DNA of 64,000 nucleotides from an uncultured Microbacterium sp. (GTDB lineage Bacteria; Actinomycetota; Actinomycetes; Actinomycetales; Microbacteriaceae): positions 107,645 to 171,644 of the forward strand of contig CAJYJO010000055.1 of NCBI GenBank assembly GCA_913774845.1, written 5' to 3'. Each line of letters starts with the position of its first letter. The first letter of the stretch is position 1. The position numbers and the translations under genes are program-made. Below the pieces are notes generated by a model. The model was given only the letters and a program-made list of their open reading frames with translations. It was not told the origin of the DNA and made no database searches. Shown here in pieces: positions 20,465 through 28,014 of the stretch.

Positions 20465-21768
20465 TGCGTCGTATCGAGCTCGCTCCGCGTCCGGACTGGG
20501 AGCGCACGATCAAGCAGTCCGGCCTGATCTATTCGCGCTCGGTGCGCGACGACGGCACCGCGGTCGACTACTGGAACGACGGCGCCGCCTACGTTTTCAC
20601 CCTGCCCGAGGTCGAGGAGCTCGAGAGGCAGACCGAAGAACTGCACCGCATGAGCCTCGAGGCGGCGAGGTATCTGGCATCCGGCGACCTCGGTCATCTG
20701 GGCCTCTCCCCGAAAGCGTTCGACCTCGCCCGCTGGTCCCTCGAGCGCGACGAACCCGACGTCTACGCACGCTTCGACCTCGCCTACGCCGGCGACGGCA
20801 CTCCCGCGAAGATGCTGGAGTACAACGGCGACACCCCGACCGGGCTCATCGAGGCCTCGGTCACGCAGTGGTTCTGGCTGCAGGACCGCATCGCAGGCGG
20901 AGCGCTCCCCGCCGGAACCGACCAGTGGAACGGTCTGCACGAGGCGTTGGTGGAGCGCTGGCGCGCGCTCCTGCACCGCTCGCTGGCCGAGGGGGAGGGC
21001 GGACGTCTCTTCGTCGCCCATTCGGATGCCGACATCCACGGCGAGGACTGGGACACGGTGGCCTACATGCGCGACCTCGCCGGCGAGGCGGGCTGGGAGC
21101 ACACGGGCATCGAGATGAAGGACATCGGCTGGCATCACGGCGCGCGGCAGTTCGTCGGCGTCCCCGAACCGTGGGGATCGGCGCGCAGTATCGCGGCGCT
21201 GCCCGGCGACACCCCGGGCACCCAGTACCCGGTGATCCGCAACCTCTTCAAGCTCTACCCGTGGGAGGACCTCGTCTCGGGCGAGGACCGCGTGGTCGGC
21301 GACCAGGAGTTCGGGGCGCTGCTCATCGCCGGTCGCGGCCTGTTCGGGCACTGGTACGAGCCCGCCTGGAAGATGTTCCTCTCGAACAAGCTCCTGCTCG
21401 TGGCGCTGTGGCGCCTGTTCCCCGGTCACCCCAACCTGCTGCCCGCCTATGCCGACGGACCGAATGGCATGACCGACTACGTCGTCAAACCGGTCTTCGG
21501 TCGCGAGGGCGACGGCATCCGCGTCCATCGCTCCGACGGGACCGTGACCTCGAACGGGAACGAGTACCGCCGCGAGGGTCTCGGACGCGAGCGCGTGTGG
21601 CAGCAGTACCACGAGCTCCCGGACTTCCCGGGCGCGAACGGCAGCAACCATCCGGTGCTCGGCTCCTGGGTGATCGACGGCGAGGCGTACGGGGTCGGCA
21701 TCCGCGAATCGGACGGCCCGATCACCGACTATTACTGCCGCTTCGCCCCGAACGTCATCGAGGTCTGA
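20464..21768 (+). CDS. Glutathionylspermidine synthase-family ATP-grasp ligase (YgiC-like)
   Basis: A 434-residue protein matching the synthetase (C-terminal) half of glutathionylspermidine synthase. Hallmarks are RFDLAYAGDGTPAKMLEYNG near residue 100, YNGDTPTGLIEASVTQW, and the ATP-grasp segments VVKPVFGREGDGI and GSWVIDGEAYGVGIRESD near the C-terminus. There is no amidase domain. In bacteria of this kind the true substrates are unknown; glutathione is not normally made in Actinobacteria, so a literal glutathionylspermidine synthase role is unlikely. Start overlaps the lipoprotein stop (TGATG). Confidence 0.85.
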   Translation: MRRIELAPRPDWERTIKQSGLIYSRSVRDDGTAVDYWNDGAAYVFTLPEVEELERQTEELHRMSLEAARYLASGDLGHLGLSPKAFDLARWSLERDEPDVYARFDLAYAGDGTPAKMLEYNGDTPTGLIEASVTQWFWLQDRIAGGALPAGTDQWNGLHEALVERWRALLHRSLAEGEGGRLFVAHSDADIHGEDWDTVAYMRDLAGEAGWEHTGIEMKDIGWHHGARQFVGVPEPWGSARSIAALPGDTPGTQYPVIRNLFKLYPWEDLVSGEDRVVGDQEFGALLIAGRGLFGHWYEPAWKMFLSNKLLLVALWRLFPGHPNLLPAYADGPNGMTDYVVKPVFGREGDGIRVHRSDGTVTSNGNEYRREGLGRERVWQQYHELPDFPGANGSNHPVLGSWVIDGEAYGVGIRESDGPITDYYCRFAPNVIEV

Positions 21769-21827
21769 CCGCCCGACCCGTTCGAGGCGTTGACGACGGG
21801 CCCGCGCGGTCTCGCCGAGCTCACTCG

Positions 21828-22394
21828 TCAGGCGTCGATGTCGTCGACTCCCGGCATCCACGAGGCGCCGGGCTTGCCCCACTTGCGCTTCTTCGCGATC
21901 TTCGCCGCGATCCGGCTGTCGTCCTCGTCGAGGCGATCGACATACAGGATGCCGTCGAGGTGGTCGAACTCGTGCTGCAGGATGCGGGCGCGCCAGCCCG
22001 TCACCTCGATGCGCACCGCGTTCCCGTCGAGGTCGACCCCCGTCAGCATCGCCGCCTCGGAGCGGCGTAGCGGGAACCGTTCGCCCGGGAACGACAGGCA
22101 CCCCTCGCTCTCTTCGTCGGGGTCGGGGTAGCCCGGCTCGAGCGGACGGATCCACAGCTCGGGGTTGATGACGACGCCCCGCCAGGGCCGACCCTCGTCG
22201 TCTTCGTAGGTGTACGTGAAGATGCGCAGACCCACCCCCACCTGGGGTGCGGCGAGACCGACGCCGGGAGCGGCGTCCATCGTCTCGAACATGTCGGCGA
22301 CGAGCTGGCGCACCTCGTCGGTGATCTCGTCGACACGGGCGGCGGGAGCGTGCAGCACGGGGTCGCCCATGATGCGAATCGGGAGTACGGCCAC
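21828..22394 (-). CDS. def: Peptide deformylase
   Basis: A 188-residue metalloenzyme that removes the N-formyl group from nascent proteins. Motif 1 GVGLAAPQ is residues 44-51, motif 2 EGCLSFPG provides the metal ligand C99, and motif 3 QHEFDHLDG gives H141 and H145 with catalytic E142. GTG start, 41 bp from the divergent transporter gene. The C-terminus carries a short basic extension (KIAKKRKWGKPG). It is convergent with the YgiC-like gene, with no strong terminator seen between them. Confidence 0.95.
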   Translation of the reverse strand: MAVLPIRIMGDPVLHAPAARVDEITDEVRQLVADMFETMDAAPGVGLAAPQVGVGLRIFTYTYEDDEGRPWRGVVINPELWIRPLEPGYPDPDEESEGCLSFPGERFPLRRSEAAMLTGVDLDGNAVRIEVTGWRARILQHEFDHLDGILYVDRLDEDDSRIAAKIAKKRKWGKPGASWMPGVDDIDA

Positions 22395-22423
22395 GTCACC
22401 AGCCTATCCAGCGGGCGGGCGGC

Positions 22424-22429
22424 TATCGT
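22424..22429 (+). promoter_or_regulatory. -10 box TATCGT of a probable leaderless transcript
   Basis: TATCGT lies six bases before the GTG of the DMT-family transporter gene; transcription would begin at or within a base of the start codon. Inferred from spacing. Confidence 0.45.
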
Positions 22430-22435
22430 CGAGGG

Positions 22436-23398
22436 GTGATCCCGCTCGATGCCACCCTCAGCGACGGAATCGACCAGCTCGTCGGCGTGTTCCGCGATCC
22501 CCGCATCCTCCTCGGCATCCCCTTGGCCCTTCTGGGTGCGGTGTTCATGTCGTTCGGGGCGCAGTACCAGCACCGCGGCGTCCAGAAGGTGGAGCGCCTG
22601 TCGGGAAAGACCACCGGCGGCCTGTCGCGCAAGCAGCTCACCTCGCTGCTGACCCGTCCCTCGTGGGTGACCGGCACCCTCATGCTCGGATTGGCGATCG
22701 TCTGCCAGCTGGCCGCCCTGTCGGTGGCGCCGCTGATCCTCGTGCAGCCGCTCGGCGCGATCGCCCTCGTCATCACGACGGTGCTCAATGCGCGGGTGTC
22801 CCGGCACAAGCCCACTCGGCAGTCGCTCATCGCCATCGCCGCGTGCGTGGGCGGCATCTTCATCTTCGTCACCATCGCGGCGTTCTTCGCCACCGAGCAC
22901 GTCATCACCGAGCGCGAGCTCCTGATCATCCTCGGCATCCTGGCCGTGGTGGTCCTCGTGTTCGGCGCGCTCTGGGTGCTCGTGCGTCGCCGCGCGCAGG
23001 CGCTGTTCTACATCATGGCCGCAGGCGTCATCTACGGCTTCGTCGCGACGCTGGCGAAGGTCGTCATCAGCCGCGCGCAGGCGGGGGACTTCGAGTGGCT
23101 CACGCTGCTGTGCCTGGTCGCCCTGCTGGCCGCGGTGGCCGTCGGCGCGTACTTCGTGCAGACCGCCTACTCGGTGGGCCCGCCGGACCTCGTGATCGCG
23201 GGACTCACCGTCATCGACCCCATCGTCGCCGTCCTCATCGGTCTGCTCGTACTGGGGGAGGCCTCCACTGCACCCGCCTGGGCGCTCATCGGGTTCGTCA
23301 TCGCCGGGGCCATCGCCACGTGGGGCGTCATCCAGCTGACCCGACACCACCCGCAGATCACCGCAGACGGCAAGCCCAAGCAGCCGCGGGTCCACTGA
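22436..23398 (+). CDS. DMT-superfamily (EamA/NIPA-like) membrane transporter
   Basis: A 320-residue protein with nine or ten hydrophobic helices in two halves, as in drug/metabolite transporters. Landmarks are MSFGAQYQHRGVQKVERL after the first helix, LSVAPLILVQPLGAIALVIT in the first half, and YSVGPPDLVIAGLTVIDPIV with LLVLGEAS in the second half, the last matching the EamA end motif. Actinobacterial members are usually annotated simply as DMT family; substrate unknown. Followed after 11 bp by an isoprenylcysteine-methyltransferase-like gene, so the two may be co-transcribed. Confidence 0.82.
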   Translation: MIPLDATLSDGIDQLVGVFRDPRILLGIPLALLGAVFMSFGAQYQHRGVQKVERLSGKTTGGLSRKQLTSLLTRPSWVTGTLMLGLAIVCQLAALSVAPLILVQPLGAIALVITTVLNARVSRHKPTRQSLIAIAACVGGIFIFVTIAAFFATEHVITERELLIILGILAVVVLVFGALWVLVRRRAQALFYIMAAGVIYGFVATLAKVVISRAQAGDFEWLTLLCLVALLAAVAVGAYFVQTAYSVGPPDLVIAGLTVIDPIVAVLIGLLVLGEASTAPAWALIGFVIAGAIATWGVIQLTRHHPQITADGKPKQPRVH

Positions 23399-23409
23399 TC
23401 GGCCGGCCG

Positions 23410-24339
23410 ATGGCCGTACCCGGCGGGAAATGCCTCGCCCGCGCGTACTTCGCGCTGCAGGCCGCGGGAGGCGCCGCGTGGTGGATACTCGTCTTCGCCA
23501 CGGAGCCGGTCCGCGAGGCGACGCTGGGCGGGCTCGATCCGGTCGTGGTGGCCGTGCTCGATATCCCGCTGTTCGTCGTCGCCTCGACTCTCGCCGCTGC
23601 CCTCCCGCTTCGCGCTGCGAGAGTCTCCGCGACGATCGCGACCGTGTGGACCCTGTTCGTCACCGTGCTGCTCGGGCTCTACGCCACCCTGTCGACGCAG
23701 GCCGGGGCGGGCGTCATCATCATGATCGCCGCAAGCGGAGGATCCCTCGTCGCCTGGTGCCTGTTGATGTGGGGGCACGTCCCGACCGCATGGCTCCTCG
23801 TGGGGCCCTTCGCCTTCCGCCCCGCACGTCGGCACCGCACGCCGACGGCGCACATCGTGGCGACGGCCGCGCAGATCGTGGTGTTCTGGGGGCTGTTCCT
23901 CGTCGTGCTGCCGGTCGTCATCCGCACGCTGGAACTGCGATGGCGGGTGGCCCTCGACCTTCCCGCAGGGATCGTCCCGACGGGCGCCGTGCTCGTGCTC
24001 GCCGCCAGCGCCCTCGGGGTGTGGTCGGCGACCTCGCTGACGGTGAAGGGCGACGGCACTCCGCTGCCCTCGGCGATGCCCAACCGTCTGGTGGTCGCCG
24101 GCCCCTACCGGCTCGTGCGCAATCCCATGGCGGTGGCGGGGATCGCGCAGGGCGTGGGGGTCGGGATGCTGCTGTCGTCGTGGATGGTCGTGGCCTACGC
24201 GCTCATCGGTTCGCTGGTGTGGAACTACGCCATCCGCCCGCACGAAGAGGCAGACCTCGCCGCTGCCTTCGGCGGCGACTATCGCGCCTACGCTCGCCGC
24301 GTGCGCTGCTGGCTGCCCCGCCTCCGCGCGCCGCGCTGA
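23410..24339 (+). CDS. Membrane-bound ICMT/PEMT-like methyltransferase
   Basis: A 309-residue integral membrane protein with about eight helices. The C-terminal third has the family hallmark LVVAGPYRLVRNPMAVAG followed by two helices and RPHEEADLAAAFGGDYRAY, the SAM-binding pattern of isoprenylcysteine carboxyl methyltransferase and phospholipid N-methyltransferase families. The N-terminal half (about residues 1-140) is an extra helical membrane region not typical of ICMT. The methyl acceptor is unknown. ATG 23410 follows the transporter stop closely. Confidence 0.75.
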   Translation: MAVPGGKCLARAYFALQAAGGAAWWILVFATEPVREATLGGLDPVVVAVLDIPLFVVASTLAAALPLRAARVSATIATVWTLFVTVLLGLYATLSTQAGAGVIIMIAASGGSLVAWCLLMWGHVPTAWLLVGPFAFRPARRHRTPTAHIVATAAQIVVFWGLFLVVLPVVIRTLELRWRVALDLPAGIVPTGAVLVLAASALGVWSATSLTVKGDGTPLPSAMPNRLVVAGPYRLVRNPMAVAGIAQGVGVGMLLSSWMVVAYALIGSLVWNYAIRPHEEADLAAAFGGDYRAYARRVRCWLPRLRAPR

Positions 24340-24403
24340 GCGGCCGGTTCCTCGCGCCGCGTCTTCGACGATCTTCGGATGCCGAACCCTGACGCATGCG
24401 GAA

Positions 24404-24754
24404 CTAGAAGCCGCCGAAGAGGGGGAATGCGATGAAGCTGAAGGCGAAACGGCCGATGGTCACCACGATGATGGCCGCGGCCACGTATCCCGTGATGAGC
24501 CCGACCATCGCGGGGGCTCGCCCGACCTCCGAACCCTTGGCCGAGACGAGGCCGAGGTGACCGAGCACCAGAGCGCCGACGACGAACGGGAACGCGACGA
24601 AGAAGGCGAGGATGCCGATGAGGGGCAGGGGCACGAGCAGCGCGTTGACCAGAGCGATGGGACCGACGATCACGGCCGCCACGGCAGTGCCGTTGGACGG
24701 TCGGACTGGCGCGGGCATCATCGGCGGCTGCGGGGGAGAGGCGGGCGTGGACAC
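24404..24754 (-). CDS. DUF4190-like small membrane protein
   Basis: A 116-residue protein with a short Pro-rich N-terminus (STPASPPQPPMMPAPVR) and three hydrophobic segments. The motif VVGALVLGHLGLVSA followed by GLITGYVAAAIIVV is the DUF4190 pattern, seen in many actinobacterial proteins, often near secreted or cell-envelope loci. GTG start. It lies 44 bp beyond the end of the ESX-like operon on the same strand and may be its last gene or separate. Function unknown. Confidence 0.65.
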   Translation of the reverse strand: MSTPASPPQPPMMPAPVRPSNGTAVAAVIVGPIALVNALLVPLPLIGILAFFVAFPFVVGALVLGHLGLVSAKGSEVGRAPAMVGLITGYVAAAIIVVTIGRFAFSFIAFPLFGGF

Positions 24755-24798
24755 GGTCTGACCTTAACTGTTGGGGATTCGTTGGCCGGGCGTCCTGC

Positions 24799-25257
24799 TC
24801 ACTGCTTCGCCAACTGCTCGAGCTTCGTCCCCGAGAGAGACAGGGAGCGTCCACGCACAGCGTCTCCGATCCCGAGATCCTGGGCGGCTGTCACCATGGA
24901 CACGTCGATACCCTCCTCATCCTGGGCGTAGAAGCCGGCAGCCCCGACCCGCATGGTTTCCGCGCCTCGTGCCATCACTCCGAGAATCGGTCCCAGTGTC
25001 TGCGCGGATACGGTCAGACCGGGCTCGACGACGCTGTCGTCCAGCGTCACGGTGACGGTCAGGTCACCGGAGAAGGAGTCCTGGTACGAGACCTCTGCTG
25101 ATGTGACGCCGAGCTCCCCACCCTCCAACTGCGTAGCCAGCTGGGCAGCTCGCTCGTCTTGCGTGGGCCCTCCTACCGAGAAACAGCCGGCCAGAGTGAA
25201 GACGACCGCCCCGACGGCGAGCGTGAAGATCGTGTGCGCCAACGAACGCCGCATCAT
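24799..25257 (-). CDS. Putative lipoprotein, last gene of the ESX-like operon
   Basis: A 152-residue protein with a signal peptide ending in lipobox L-A-G-C (VVFTLAGCFSVGG), so the mature protein should be lipid-anchored outside the membrane. The rest is soluble, with alternating strands (SAEVSYQDSFSGDLTVTVTL, then DSVVEPGLTVSAQTL). No family was recognised. Its ATG overlaps the stop of the preceding coiled-coil gene by four bases. Because it ends an operon encoding a putative secreted hydrolase, it could be an envelope partner or protector of that hydrolase; this is inference only. Confidence 0.7.
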   Translation of the reverse strand: MMRRSLAHTIFTLAVGAVVFTLAGCFSVGGPTQDERAAQLATQLEGGELGVTSAEVSYQDSFSGDLTVTVTLDDSVVEPGLTVSAQTLGPILGVMARGAETMRVGAAGFYAQDEEGIDVSMVTAAQDLGIGDAVRGRSLSLSGTKLEQLAKQ

Positions 25258-25553
25258 GACCCCAGGGCCCGCGCACCCGCGAGATCGCAGGTGTCATAGA
25301 CATCGGCCAGCTTCCGGACCACACCTGCGTTTCTTACCAACCGTTCCCTCCGAGTGTCCACTTCGGACAGAGCCCGCTCACTGGAGAGGATTGCAGCCTC
25401 CGAGGCCTCGCCGCTCGTCGTCGCACGAAGAGACTCGATCGATCTCCTCAGATCTGCCGACGTCTCGGCGAGCTCCGCCGCCTGCGATTCGAGGCGCGAG
25501 GCCTGGTCCAGCAGAGGACCCAGCCGGATATCCAGACGGTGAGCCACCATCAT
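25254..25553 (-). CDS. Small helical (coiled-coil) protein of the ESX-like operon
   Basis: A 99-residue, almost entirely helical protein: heptad-like runs LLDQASRLESQAAELAETSA and SSERALSEVDTRRERLVRNA, no membrane segment and no signal peptide. Size and composition resemble WXG100 or ESX-accessory proteins, but no WXG turn is visible. ATG 25553 overlaps the stop of the YbaB-like gene by one base (second in-frame ATG at 25550), and its stop overlaps the lipoprotein start by four. The rapid succession of coupled starts suggests fixed stoichiometry. Function unknown. Confidence 0.65.
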   Translation of the reverse strand: MMVAHRLDIRLGPLLDQASRLESQAAELAETSADLRRSIESLRATTSGEASEAAILSSERALSEVDTRRERLVRNAGVVRKLADVYDTCDLAGARALGS

Positions 25554-25921
25554 CACCGTCCCGTGGCGCGCGGGGTGCGCAGTTCGGAAACCAGAGGTGC
25601 ACTCTCCCCGAGGAGAACAGCAGCGCGATCCGCAGCGGCCTCGCGCGCGGCTGCCTGTGCGGTCGCGATGGTCCGGGTGAGGACGGTGTCGAGCCCGGGT
25701 CCGATGTCGGCGGCGGGAGCGATTCGAACACGAGTGATCGTGCCCTCCGCGGTGGCGGTGACCTCGCACTCGTTACGGGGGCTCCGCGAAGTCACCGATA
25801 TGGTCCGCAGTTCGCGGAGTCCGTTGTCGAGGCCGACACGAGCGTCCCGTGCGGCAGCCGCTTGGGCGTCGAGCCGGGCGAGCGCCGCCTCGACGCGTGT
25901 GTCGATGTCATCGATCATCAT
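25553..25921 (-). CDS. YbaB/EbfC-like small protein of the ESX-like operon
   Basis: A 122-residue protein with an N-terminal helix (IDDIDTRVEAALARLDAQAA), a central three-strand sheet (CEVTATAEGTITRVRIAP) and a C-terminal helix (VLTRTIATAQAAAREAAADR), the layout of the YbaB/EbfC fold, which is also found in proteins encoded at mycobacterial and streptomycete type VII secretion loci. Its start overlaps the end of the hydrolase gene by four bases. Whether it binds DNA or acts as a secretion chaperone cannot be told. Confidence 0.6.
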   Translation of the reverse strand: MMIDDIDTRVEAALARLDAQAAAARDARVGLDNGLRELRTISVTSRSPRNECEVTATAEGTITRVRIAPAADIGPGLDTVLTRTIATAQAAAREAAADRAAVLLGESAPLVSELRTPRATGR

Positions 25922-27507
25922 CGTTCTCCTGTCCGCGCCACGTAGACCTCATCGACCGAGCCATTGAGGAAACTCCAGTCATTTCTGAAGGCCCCTCCGT
26001 CATCGATGTACTTCCGAAGATCGTCGGTGTAGTTGCGTGCGTTATGCGTTTGACCTGGACTCATCGACCCGCCGGGATCATCCAGAGCGACCCAGTCCAC
26101 GTTGGCAGGAAGACGGGGCGTCATCGCGACCGCTGGTCCCGCCGGCCCATTGACAAACTGTGGGTGGAGATTCAGCGGCGTCTGCAGATCGAGCTTCGCC
26201 ACCGGGTCCGAGACGTGCTCCACCTGCATGACTGGAACGTCATCCGGAATGTCGAACCCATCGATCGGAGAACCGTTGGTGACCACCCCGATCGTGTTGT
26301 ACGGCACCGAATCGTCCGCGGCGAGGTTACCTGCCATGATCCCACCCTGGCTGAAGCCCGACCAGACCACGTCGGACCCGGGCGGCACCCCGGCGTCCTG
26401 CATCGCCTGCATCACCGCGCGCTCATATTGCGTGCGCAGCACAGGGTTGTCCATGATCATGAGGGCGATGTTGCTGTCGAGGTCATTCATCGGTCCGGCA
26501 TCGAGGAAGGTGTCGGCCCATTCGCCGCCCATCAGTCCCTTCAGGATGCCCCAGTCCTGCGTGGATGGCAGATTGACGAGGGCATAAGTCGATCCGTCGG
26601 GACGGCGGACTGTCGTCACGCTGATCGCCGTTTGGCGATCCTGACCCAGCCCGTCGATCAACTCGTTGCCCTCGAGGAGATCAGCCGGTGAGGTGATCTC
26701 ACTGCGATTCATCAGATCGATGTAGGACTGATTGTCCGCTGCGTCCTCCGGATAGAGCTCACGCACCTGCGGGTCGGAACGGAGCATGTCGCCCAATCCC
26801 GTGGCGAGCAGGTAACTGAGAGGTCCGCCGATCGCCATGGAGATACCCGGAAGCATTCGTCCAAGCAGATCCTGCACGACGGCCATACCGCGCTCGACGA
26901 TCGGCGCGAGCTCCTCGAGCAGACGCCCGAGCTGTCCGAGCGCAAGAAGCATCTGCTCGATCAGATCTCGCGCGAGCACGACGACATCCCACGCCGCATC
27001 CGCGAATTCGCGGATCGCGTCGAGCTTGTCGAAGGGGTTCAGGGTGAAGCTCGTCAACGAGTCGGACAGGCGCGCGAGGGCGTTGAGCAAGCCGCAGATC
27101 GCGTCGCGGCAGGCGGTCACGAGGGTCGAGGCCAGGGCCAAGGCAGACGACGCTGCCCCCGCCCAGTCCTGCACATCGGTCAGGACCCGGGAGAGGTCTT
27201 CGTACCGCTGGCGCAGCGCCCGAACGGTACGACCGTCGAGGTCGTCGAGAGCCCGCGCGGCGGATGCGAGATCGAGTGTCAGTTCCGACACCGACGACTC
27301 GACCGCCCGCCACTCCGACGATCGCAGAGCAATGGCACCCGGGTCTCCCTGCAGCTCATCCATCCACTGCGGCAGCGGCTGCACGTACGTGATCAGCCAG
27401 CCCGCGAACCCGGGGATGCCGTCGCATCCGCCACCCGATGAGCGCGACGCCCCCACGGCCCACGACTCGCTGCGCAGCTGTGCGGCGACCGCAGCTGCGC
27501 CGCTCAC
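25918..27507 (-). CDS. Putative ESX-type secreted alpha/beta-hydrolase
   Basis: A 529-residue, two-part protein. Residues 1-190 or so are helical, with WXG/ESX-like segments (IALRSSEWRAVESSVSEL, DVQDWAGAASSALALA). Residues 200-245 contain hydrophobic helices (LPGISMAIGGPLSYLLATG). From about 290 on there is an alpha/beta-hydrolase: nucleophile elbow WSGFSQGG with Ser386, then VEHVSDPVAKLD and GQTHNARNYTDDL as likely Asp and His regions. No signal peptide, as expected for type VII cargo. Start overlaps the small upstream gene by four bases. Substrate unknown (lipid or ester is plausible). Confidence 0.7.
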   Translation of the reverse strand: MSGAAAVAAQLRSESWAVGASRSSGGGCDGIPGFAGWLITYVQPLPQWMDELQGDPGAIALRSSEWRAVESSVSELTLDLASAARALDDLDGRTVRALRQRYEDLSRVLTDVQDWAGAASSALALASTLVTACRDAICGLLNALARLSDSLTSFTLNPFDKLDAIREFADAAWDVVVLARDLIEQMLLALGQLGRLLEELAPIVERGMAVVQDLLGRMLPGISMAIGGPLSYLLATGLGDMLRSDPQVRELYPEDAADNQSYIDLMNRSEITSPADLLEGNELIDGLGQDRQTAISVTTVRRPDGSTYALVNLPSTQDWGILKGLMGGEWADTFLDAGPMNDLDSNIALMIMDNPVLRTQYERAVMQAMQDAGVPPGSDVVWSGFSQGGIMAGNLAADDSVPYNTIGVVTNGSPIDGFDIPDDVPVMQVEHVSDPVAKLDLQTPLNLHPQFVNGPAGPAVAMTPRLPANVDWVALDDPGGSMSPGQTHNARNYTDDLRKYIDDGGAFRNDWSFLNGSVDEVYVARTGER

Positions 27508-27818
27508 GACTCGAACTCCTGCATCACGGCGACCGCCTGCTCTTCGACGTCGTCGAACGACTCACGTGCGACCTGAACGCCCTTCTGCATCGTCGCGACG
27601 AGCTCCTCTGCGCTCGACAGAAGCTGTGCGGTCGTGCTCGCGAGACCGTTCGCAGCCCCGACCACGATCCCCGACGCCAGAACGCCGAACGCCGTGCCCG
27701 GAAGCTGTGCGCCGGCGGCGGATGCCGCGGCATCCAGGGAATCGCTCGCGCGACCCAGTGTGGACGCCTGGCCCGCCAGGACGTCGGTATCGATGATGAT
27801 GTGCGTTCTTCCCGCCAC
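27504..27818 (-). CDS. ESX/EspC-like small secretion-target protein, first gene of operon
   Basis: A 104-residue helical protein with VDAL-like opening (IIIDTDVLAGQASTLGRASD), a Gly/Ala-rich hinge (GVLASGIVVGAANG) and a second long helix (QLLSSAEELVATMQKGVQVA), the helix-turn-helix hairpin plan of EspC/WXG100-type type VII secretion targets; no WXG triplet. GTG 27818 is chosen because upstream codons run into non-coding sequence before the tRNA. Its stop overlaps the hydrolase start by four bases, so a cargo-partner pair is likely. Confidence 0.6.
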   Translation of the reverse strand: MAGRTHIIIDTDVLAGQASTLGRASDSLDAAASAAGAQLPGTAFGVLASGIVVGAANGLASTTAQLLSSAEELVATMQKGVQVARESFDDVEEQAVAVMQEFES

Positions 27819-27930
27819 GGGGCCCCCGCTCGTGTCAGCTTGCCAACACCCTAACGAAACCCCTCGCGGCGTCGCAGAGCGAGGCGCGCGATGTGTGGAT
27901 AACCGGATGCCGGTAGGCTCGTCATCGCTG

Positions 27931-28004
27931 GGGGCGGTGGCCAAGCTGGTCAAGGCAGCGGGCTCATAACCCGACGATCGTGGGTTCAAGTCCCACCCGC
28001 CCTA
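27931..28004 (+). tRNA. tRNA with CAT anticodon (Met elongator or lysidine-Ile)
   Basis: 74-nt cloverleaf: acceptor GGGGCGG/CCGCCCT (first pair G-U), anticodon loop CTCATAA (CAT), T-arm GTGGG-TTCAAGT-CCCAC, discriminator A. No CCA is encoded, unlike the tRNA-Asn and tRNA-Val of this window. The anticodon stem has three G-C pairs next to the loop (GGG/CCC), normally an initiator feature, but the paired first acceptor base argues against an initiator. Met versus Ile2 cannot be decided by eye. Confidence 0.85.
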
Positions 28005-28014
28005 CGACAACCGC

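Noticed and set aside
27931..28004. tRNA gene as attachment site for a genomic island carrying the ESX-like operon
   Set aside because: The operon lies on the 5' side of the tRNA, whereas integrases normally use the 3' end. No integrase, no direct repeat of the tRNA end and no second junction were seen.
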